NCBI GenBank assembly: GCA_019694555.1 | Contig: JAIBBS010000005.1 | Span: 1 to 64,000 of the forward strand | Direction of reading: 5' to 3' | DNA from: Nannocystaceae bacterium | Lineage (GTDB): Bacteria; Myxococcota_A; Polyangia; Nannocystales; Nannocystaceae | Length of the DNA stretch: 64,000 nucleotides | Shown here: positions 55,920 through 64,000 of the stretch, one piece after another | Layout: each line of letters starts with the position of its first letter | Numbering within the stretch: position 1 is the stretch's first letter | Notes under the pieces: model-generated | Seen by the model: the letters and a program-made list of their open reading frames with translations, nothing else | Told to the model about the DNA's origin: nothing | Databases searched by the model: none | Program-made: the position numbers and the translations under genes

Positions 55920-58822
55920 CCGCCGGCGGTGCCCGCGATCGCGTCCGCACGCTGTCGCAAGCCGCGAGCACGGTCGCCGTCGCGCGGCTCCACCAGCTGC
56001 GCGAGTAGGCGCAGCGCGGCGACCGACTCGACCGCATCGCCACCGTCGGGCGTCGCGGTCGCGGCCGCGAGCGCGGCGATGGCTTCGTCGTCCCGCGCCA
56101 GCGCGTGCAGGCTCTCGGCACGCAGGCGGGCGAGCCGCAGGCTCAGATCCGGCGCGGCCGCGGCGATGCCCGCCGCGATGCCGTCGAGCCGCGTCAGCGC
56201 GGCCGCGGCGTCGCCCTCGAGCCGCTCGAGGCGGCCGAGCTCGAGCGCGATGCGAAGGTGCAGCGCGCGGTCGCGGGCCTCGGGCACCGCGGCCAGGGCG
56301 GTGTCGAGCTGCGGGCGCGCGAGCGCGAGTTCGCCGCGGTCGAGCGCGACGCGGGCGAGCGAGTAGCGGGCCTCGATCACGTCGGGGTGGTCGGGCGGAT
56401 GTCGCTCGAGGTCGAGCGCGAGCGCCTCCTGCATGTCGCGCAGGGCTGCCGCGGTGTCGCCCCGCAGCAGGTGGACGTGCGCGCGGTTGGACAGCAGCGC
56501 CGCCAGCTGCGGCAGCGACTGCGCGCGGCACAGCGCCTCCGCGCGCGCGTAGCTCTGCAGCGCACCCTCGTGATCCGAGACCATCTGCAGCGCGTTGCCG
56601 AGGTTGATGAGCGGACCGGCCAGCGTCGGGTGTCGTGGCCCGAGGTCGGCCTCGCGTCGCGCGACGACCTCGCGCAGCCGCGCGATGCCATCGTCGAGCT
56701 CGCCGCGCGCCATCGCGTTGCTCGCGACGTTGCTCAGCAGCGAGACCACGTGCGGGCTCGACTCGCCCAGCTCGCGCCGCGCGTAGTCGAGGCCCAACGC
56801 GAAGTAGGTCCGGGCCTCGAGCAGGCGTCGGTGGCGGGCGGCGACCAGGCCGAGGTTGCGCAGGCGCATCACCTCGAGCCGCGGCGGCGGCGGATCCATG
56901 CGCGACAGCGTCGAGGCCGCCAGCGCGGCCCAGTGCTCGGACTTCGTCGCATCGGCGAGGCCGACGCCCGTGAGCTCGAGCAGCTCGATGGCCGCGCGCG
57001 CGGCGTGCTCGTCGTCGCGCGCGCGCATGGCCAGATGGAACGCCTCGGTGGTGGCCTGCTCGGCGGTGGCCGCGTCCCGCTGCACGCGCAGCACCAACGC
57101 GCGCTGCAGCGCGACCGCGGCCCGCAGCGCGAGGTCCTCGCTGTCGTCGACGCGGGCGTACAGCGCCTCGATCGCGGCCGCGGCGTCGTCGTAGGCGCCG
57201 GCATCGAAGGCGGTCTTGGCCCGGTCGAGCTCGCGCCGCAGCTCGGCCCGTGCCGCGGCGTCGTCACCCTCGAGCAGCGGCGCGACGTGCTGTTCGAGCC
57301 AGCGTGGATCGTCGCACTCGCTCGCGGGCGCCAGCTCGGTGACCAGCTGGGTCGCGCGCGCGAGCAGCTGCGCGTCGGGGCGCTCGAGCCGATCGACCAC
57401 GTGCGCGACGTCGCTGGCGTGGTCGTCGTAGCAGCGCTGCGCGAGCGCGCGTGTCTGCGGCGTCGCGGTGGGCTCGAGCTCGGCGTGCAGGCACGCGGCC
57501 TCGCGCAGCGAGCGGTACTGCTGCGCCCACGCATCCAGGCGCGGGGCGATGCGTTCGAACACGTCGCCGCCGTAGTCGGTCGCCTCGGCCATCGCGGCCG
57601 CGACCGCGTCGCGCCGATCCGGAGACCACGCCGCCAGCACGGCCTCGCGTCCGCACGCCGCGCGTGCGGCCTCGCGTGCCGCATGGCTCGACCACGCCCA
57701 AGCGCCCACGGTGGTGGCGGCGAGCGCCAGGCTCGCGAGCGCCAGCCGCCGCGGTCGGACGTCGCGTTGCAGCGCCACGATCAACGCGTCCATGTCGCGG
57801 TGACGCGCGCGCGGATCGACCGCGAGCGCGCGTTGCAGCGCCCGCAGCAGGTAGCCCGGCGCCGGCCACCGCACGCTGCGGAGGTTGCCCGCCAGGACGT
57901 TGTCGAACAGCGCCGCCACGGTCGCGCCCGCGAACGGTCGCTGCCGCCCGAGGGCCTCGAACAGCGACACCGCGAACGCGAACTGATCCGCGGCCGGGCC
58001 GACCTCGGCGCCCTCGATCTGCTCGGGCGCCATGTACAGCGGCGTGCCGACGCGCGCACCGGTCTGGGTCAGCGTCGCTGCGCCGCCGCTGGGCGTGTCC
58101 ACGTCGAGCGCGCGCGCCTGCTCGAGCTCGCGCGTGCCCGAGGGGACGTCGTCGAGCGCGCGCGCGAGTCCGAAGTCGGTGACCTGCGCGCGACCGTCGT
58201 GGCCGACCAGGACGTTGTCGGGTTTGAAGTCGCGGTGGACCAGGCCCGCGCGATGGGCCGCCGCGAGGCCGCGCCCGGCCTGCACGAACATCGCGACGAC
58301 CTCGCGCCACGGTCGCGGTCGCTCGAGCCACCGGCGCAGCGTGGTGCCGTCGACGTACTCCATCGCGATGAAGATCTGCGGCGCTCGATCGGCGCGCGCG
58401 GCTGGCAGCACGCCGATGTCGTGCACTGCGATGACGTGCGGGTCCCGCAGGCGCGCCAGTGCCCGTGACTCGCGCCGCAGTCGCTCCATCAGCGCGTCGG
58501 CCTCGATCGCGCGCGGCCGCACCAGCTTGAGCGCGAGCTCCCGCTGCAGCTCGGGATCGTGGGCGCGGTAGACCACGCCCATGGCCCCGGCCCCGAGGAC
58601 TGCACGCACGACGTAGCGGCCCACGCGGGCGCCGGGTTCGAGCAGCGTCGGCGGTGCGGCCACCGGCGCGGTGCCGCGGACCAGGTGCGCGACCAACTCG
58701 GTGCACGACTCGCAGTGGTCGAGGTGCGAACGCAGCCGCCGTGCCTCGACCGCCGACGCGCTGCCGTCGACCAACGCGGCCAGCTGCGCGTCCGACGGGC
58801 AGGGCTGCGATGCCGCGACCAC
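55913..58822 (-). CDS. Ser/Thr kinase with N-terminal zinc finger and C-terminal TPRs
   Basis: 969 residues from GTG 58822. An anti-sigma-like zinc finger comes first (H33-x3-C37-x2-C40, HLDHCESC). The kinase domain (about 68-340) is intact: GAGAMG, K99, HRD 196-198, DFG 216-218, GTPLYMAPEQ. A TM helix follows near 355 (LALASLALAATTVGAWAWSS). The remaining 600 residues are TPR. A zf-HC2-type finger before a kinase suggests control of a sigma factor or protein-protein docking. The start is uncertain: the region from the upstream stop to 58822 has no better candidate. It ends in a 7-nt overlap with the convergent kinase. Confidence 0.88.
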   Translation of the reverse strand: MVAASQPCPSDAQLAALVDGSASAVEARRLRSHLDHCESCTELVAHLVRGTAPVAAPPTLLEPGARVGRYVVRAVLGAGAMGVVYRAHDPELQRELALKLVRPRAIEADALMERLRRESRALARLRDPHVIAVHDIGVLPAARADRAPQIFIAMEYVDGTTLRRWLERPRPWREVVAMFVQAGRGLAAAHRAGLVHRDFKPDNVLVGHDGRAQVTDFGLARALDDVPSGTRELEQARALDVDTPSGGAATLTQTGARVGTPLYMAPEQIEGAEVGPAADQFAFAVSLFEALGRQRPFAGATVAALFDNVLAGNLRSVRWPAPGYLLRALQRALAVDPRARHRDMDALIVALQRDVRPRRLALASLALAATTVGAWAWSSHAAREAARAACGREAVLAAWSPDRRDAVAAAMAEATDYGGDVFERIAPRLDAWAQQYRSLREAACLHAELEPTATPQTRALAQRCYDDHASDVAHVVDRLERPDAQLLARATQLVTELAPASECDDPRWLEQHVAPLLEGDDAAARAELRRELDRAKTAFDAGAYDDAAAAIEALYARVDDSEDLALRAAVALQRALVLRVQRDAATAEQATTEAFHLAMRARDDEHAARAAIELLELTGVGLADATKSEHWAALAASTLSRMDPPPPRLEVMRLRNLGLVAARHRRLLEARTYFALGLDYARRELGESSPHVVSLLSNVASNAMARGELDDGIARLREVVARREADLGPRHPTLAGPLINLGNALQMVSDHEGALQSYARAEALCRAQSLPQLAALLSNRAHVHLLRGDTAAALRDMQEALALDLERHPPDHPDVIEARYSLARVALDRGELALARPQLDTALAAVPEARDRALHLRIALELGRLERLEGDAAAALTRLDGIAAGIAAAAPDLSLRLARLRAESLHALARDDEAIAALAAATATPDGGDAVESVAALRLLAQLVEPRDGDRARGLRQRADAIAGTAGGH

Positions 58823-58902
58823 CGGCGCAGCAGCATGCCACAGCGTCGCGCGGGCGAACGCGGCGCCGCTCGGTGACGCCGCACGGCCATCGCGCGCGCG
58901 CG

Positions 58903-60815
58903 TCAGCGCGACAGCGTCGCGAGCGCGAGCGCGACCTGGCGTTCTTGCTCCTGGGCCGGGTCGTGCACGCCCAGGCCCATCCGTGCCGTGCGCTCGAGCA
59001 ACGACTTGGCCTCGAGCAGGCGATGGAACAGCTCGGCGCGGCGATCCTCGAGCGCACGCAGACGGTCGAGGCCCTCGAGGATCGGCGTGCGTGTGGCCGG
59101 CGGCTCTCCACGTGCCTCCGAGGCCGCGAGCGCCCGCACCATCGCGCCCTCGTCGAGCTCGGCGAGCTCGCGGCTGGTGTGGCGCAGCTCGGCGACGTGA
59201 TGCTCGACCGCATCGACGATCGGCACCATCGGCGCGGTCAGCAGCTCGAACTCCTTGCTCTGCGGTCCCAGCAGCGTCGCGCGGTGGTCGACCAGCCGCT
59301 GCACCAACAGCGCGAGCTCGGCGATCACACCGCGGACGTCGCTGGGCGGATCGTCGGCGAGCAGCGCCGCGAGTCGGGCGACCAGCGGGTCCGAGGCGGG
59401 CAGGGCCGCGGCTGCCGGCCGCAGGCGGTAGTTGGGCGCGGTGCGCTGGCTGCCGATCCGTTCGCTCAACCACACCAAGAGGCCCACGAACATCGGGATG
59501 CCGGGGCCGAGGATCCACCACGGCGAGAAGCCGATCGCGCCCACGGCGGTCGCGAGCACCGCGAGGCCGAGCACGAGACCGCCGGTCGCGGCCCAGGCCC
59601 GCCGCGACGCGTCCGGTCGCACGATGCGGGTGTGCACGCCGTGCTCCGCGGCCAGCCGTTGCAGCGCCTGCGCGGTGTCCTCGGTGAGGTTGTCGTACAG
59701 CCGCGCGGGCAGGCGGATGCGCTGGGCCCGTTCCTGCTCCGAGTACATGTGCACCGAGCCGATGAGGAACTCGGGGCGGCGCATCGGCTGCGAGGAGATG
59801 TCGCCGAGCATGCCCTGCAGCCACCGCAGCGGCGCGGCATCTTCGTTGAGCTTGAGCAGGTCGAGCGCGAAGCCGTCGCGGCCCTCGCCGGCGTGCTCGA
59901 AGCGAACGGCCACGCGCCCGCACGAGGTGCACAGGCGCTGACCGATGCGCAGGCGTGTGCCGCAGTGCTGACAGTTGGCGGTCGCGCTGTCGTCCCACGG
60001 ACTCGCGCCGCCGCGCAGCACCCACGCGATCACCGACATGCTGCCGGGCCGCTCGCTGGGATCGACCGCGAGGCAGCGGCGCATCAGCTCGTCGAGCGCG
60101 GCGGGGGCGTCGGCGCGCACCTGCGAGATCGGCGGTAGCCCTCGATGCTCGGCCAGCAGCGCCGGCCCGTCGCCGAAGGGCAACGCGCCGGTCAGCGCCT
60201 GCCACAGCATCATGCCCACGCTCCACACGTCCGAGCGCTGGTCGACCGCGGTGCGCACCAGCTGCTCGGGCGCGGCGTAGGTCGAGCCGCGCAGCAGCAG
60301 GCTCGAGGCGGTGTGGCTCGACAGCACGTCGACGCGCGCCAGCCCGATGTCGACCAACACGATCCCGGTCGCGGTGACCAGCAGCTGCTCGGGTCGGAGG
60401 TCGCGCAGCACCGCGCCCGCGTGGTGGACCTCGTGCACCGCGTCCGCGATCGCGGCGAACAACGCCGCGGCCTCGTCGAGCGGCAGCGGTGCGCGCTGCA
60501 TGATGCTCGCCAGCGACTCGCCCGCGGGATCGAGTCGCACGCGCCACGGCGCCACCGCCGAGGGCTCGCGGGGATCGGGCTCGGGGCCGATCGCCAGCGT
60601 CGGCGCCACGCTGCCCGCGGCCAGGCCGCGGACGCGCTCGATGTCGCGGACGTAGCGGCGGCGGATCGACTCGTCGCGCGCGAGGTCGGGCGCGAGCTGA
60701 CCCACCAGCGCGGCGCGACCATCGGCCAGGCGGACGCGCCACCGCGTCTCCGTGCCGACGTCGATCGCGTCCCCGATCACGGTGTGGGGCAGCGGCAGGA
60801 ACTCGAGCGCACCGC

Positions 60816-60819
<4 letters not shown>
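58903..60819 (-). CDS. Likely pseudokinase with zinc ribbon and membrane segment
   Basis: 638 residues. The kinase-like region (about 25-290) retains D140 in LRDLRPEQ but the HRD histidine is L138; DFG is DIG (157-159), and the VAIK lysine position is in ALVGQL, with Q41. The Gly loop is absent. A C-x2-C...C-x2-C zinc ribbon (CQHCG...CTSCG) lies at about 305-325, and two TM helices at about 440-475. The C-terminal part is coiled-coil-like. GTG 60819 overlaps the stop of the upstream kinase by 4 nt, so the two are translated together, like an active/inactive kinase pair. Confidence 0.82.
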
Positions 60820-62705
<1,886 letters not shown>

Positions 62706-62844
62706 CCTTCTCCCGCGCCCACGGAGGGCGGCGCAACCGCGGGGCTCCGGTGTTCGGCGCCCGAGGGCGCGCACGCGGCCGCGATGACTGTACCTCAGGG
62801 ACGCAGGCCGGGCACGGCGGTTGCTGTCGGTCCGCCGCGCGGCG

Positions 62845-62853
62845 TGCTACAAC
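62845..62853 (+). promoter_or_regulatory. Extended -10 box TGC-TACAAC
   Basis: The element ends 13 nt before the ATG at 62867. It would serve the ruvX-mltG pair, divergent from the kinase operon. Confidence 0.35.
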
Positions 62854-62866
62854 GCGACGTCGAAGC

Positions 62867-63307
62867 ATGCGCACGTTGGCGCTCGATGTCGGCAGCAAGA
62901 CCATCGGCCTCGCGCTCAGCGACGAGGGCGGTGTGATCGCGACCGCGTGCGAGACGCTTGCGCGCAAGGGCCAGGTCGACGACGCCCGCGCGGTGCTGGC
63001 GTGGGTGCGCACGCGCGGGGTCGGTCACGTCGTGGTCGGCCTGCCGCTGGAGCTCGACGGCCGCGAAGGACGAAGGGCGCGCGCGGTGCGGACCTTCGTC
63101 ACCGCGCTCGAGCGCGAGCTCGCGCTGGCCGGGGTCGCGGTCGCGGTCTCGACCTGGGACGAGCGCTTCTCCACCGCCGCGGCCGAGCGAACCCTGCTCG
63201 AGGCCGATCTCTCCCGCGCCCGTCGCAAGCAACACGTCGATGCCGTCGCGGCGCAGTTCATCCTGCAGGGCTGGCTCGACGCGCAGCCGCGGGAGCACGC
63301 GCCATGA
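62867..63307 (+). CDS. ruvX: Putative pre-16S rRNA nuclease / Holliday junction resolvase YqgF
   Basis: 146 residues, typical length. [19 protein letters not shown] holds the first catalytic aspartate (D7), [14 protein letters not shown] the second-site region with the glutamate, [12 protein letters not shown] the third motif, and [11 protein letters not shown] the last aspartate of the RNase H-like site. It processes the 5' end of 16S rRNA in bacteria and was first proposed as a junction resolvase. The stop overlaps mltG (ATGA), an arrangement common in bacteria. Confidence 0.94.
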   Translation: MRTLALDVGSKTIGLALSDEGGVIATACETLARKGQVDDARAVLAWVRTRGVGHVVVGLPLELDGREGRRARAVRTFVTALERELALAGVAVAVSTWDERFSTAAAERTLLEADLSRARRKQHVDAVAAQFILQGWLDAQPREHAP

Positions 63308-64000
63308 AGCGACCGTGGTGGAAGCTCAAGCGCTCGCGCCTGTGGCAGCGCATCGCGTTCGTCGCGGTGGTCGCGACCGCGGTGTTCGGCGTGTGCACGC
63401 TGCGAACCGCCTATGATGCGCTGATGACCTACCCGGACCGGCCCGGGCTCGGCAGCGACGCCGCGATCGAGGTCGTGATCCCGCCCGGCGCGAGCTTTCC
63501 GCAGGTGCTCGATCTGTTGGTCGGCGCCGGCGTGCTGCCGCAGGACGAGGCGACCAAGTTCCGCCTGTTCGTGCTGCACAAAGGTGCCGCGCGCAAGGTC
63601 ACCGCCGGCAAGCACGTCTTTCGCGGCGACATGACGCCGACCGAGGTGCTCGACGAGCTGCAGCGCAAGCAGAAGCGCAAGAGCCTGTCGGTCACCATCG
63701 CCGAGGGCAAGAACATGCTCGAGGTGGTGCAGATCCTCGCGAACGCCGGGCTGTCGAGCCCGGCCGAGCTCGAGGCGGCCATGCGCGACACCACGCTGCT
63801 GGGTGAGCTGGGCATCTCGGGCGAGACCGCCGAGGGCTACATGTTCCCGGATACCTACCAGTTCAACGTCGACGATCCCGCGGACGTGATCCTGCGCAAG
63901 CTGGTCGCGCGCCACCGCGAGGTCTACGCGGAGCTGCGTCGGCGCTACCGCAACGAGGCCCAGGACCTCGCGGACGATCTGCAGTTCGACGACAACGACA
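63304..64000 (+). CDS. mltG: Endolytic murein transglycosylase MltG, N-terminal part
   Basis: The first 232 residues are present and the gene runs off the right edge. A basic N-terminus ([16 protein letters not shown]) leads into one TM helix (about 17-33), placing the rest in the periplasm. The YceG-type domain begins with the LysM-like part [16 protein letters not shown], then [16 protein letters not shown] and the signature EGYMFPDTY. MltG cleaves nascent glycan strands and ends their elongation. The catalytic glutamate of that domain is downstream of the visible part. It overlaps ruvX by 4 nt. Confidence 0.92.
   Translation, partial: MKRPWWKLKRSRLWQRIAFVAVVATAVFGVCTLRTAYDALMTYPDRPGLGSDAAIEVVIPPGASFPQVLDLLVGAGVLPQDEATKFRLFVLHKGAARKVTAGKHVFRGDMTPTEVLDELQRKQKRKSLSVTIAEGKNMLEVVQILANAGLSSPAELEAAMRDTTLLGELGISGETAEGYMFPDTYQFNVDDPADVILRKLVARHREVYAELRRRYRNEAQDLADDLQFDDND

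Overview
The window is very GC-rich (above 70% by eye), densely coded on both strands, and has no intergenic gap longer than about 260 bp. It looks like chromosome of a myxobacterium (Myxococcota), most likely of the Nannocystaceae type. The reasons are many eukaryote-like Ser/Thr kinases with transmembrane and TPR parts, many lipoproteins with Ser/Thr/Gly-rich linkers after the lipobox, Cys-rich secreted proteins, and ECF sigma factors beside membrane partners. This assignment is inferred from gene content. I see no rRNA, tRNA, CRISPR array or insertion sequence.

Layout. 1-2246: three surface or secreted proteins. 2254-6682 (minus): an operon of an HTTM-domain membrane protein, a small zinc-ribbon lipoprotein with two LYGPxTG motifs, and a radical SAM/SPASM enzyme; this looks like an undescribed protein-modification system. 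6863-8825: a small membrane protein, a PLP enzyme and an HExxH protein. 9865-14850: a FecR-VIT-VWA protein facing a PD40 lipoprotein. 14964-16718: prfC. 16725-22339 (minus): a VWA lipoprotein followed by a kinase fused to an M16 peptidase-like region that has lost its zinc site. 22528-26082: outer-membrane porin, degenerate polysaccharide deacetylase, glycosyltransferase. 26116-31601: an ECF sigma factor whose frame runs on into a secreted protein with its own ribosome binding site, an AidB-type acyl-CoA dehydrogenase, and a second ECF sigma with a membrane partner. 31703-33683: two lipoproteins, one with a triple Cys-rich repeat. 33711-36497 (minus): di-haem oxidoreductase, imelysin and cytochrome P460 under a promoter carrying a Fur-like box. 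36614-39933 (minus): RNA methyltransferase, DUF1266-like protein, LD-carboxypeptidase, basic-tailed protein. 40063-43966: beta-propeller lipoprotein and pseudokinase-TPR protein. 43941-49695 (minus): phosphodiesterase, flavin reductase, two tandem Cys-rich lipoproteins, enoyl-CoA hydratase, FG-GAP lipoprotein. 49949-53068: secA. 53148-62705: four kinase-family genes. 62867-64000: ruvX and the start of mltG.

Two themes cut across the window. First, many genes have a TAnnnT box, often as extended TGnTAnnnT, only 6-18 nt upstream of a start codon and without a Shine-Dalgarno sequence, so leaderless or near-leaderless mRNAs look common. Second, kinase-family proteins show graded loss of catalytic residues, from intact HRD/DFG enzymes to a TPR protein whose kinase domain is only a remnant, and two further catalytic domains (M16 peptidase, NodB deacetylase) have also lost their metal ligands. 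Scaffolding or sensing by dead enzymes seems common here.
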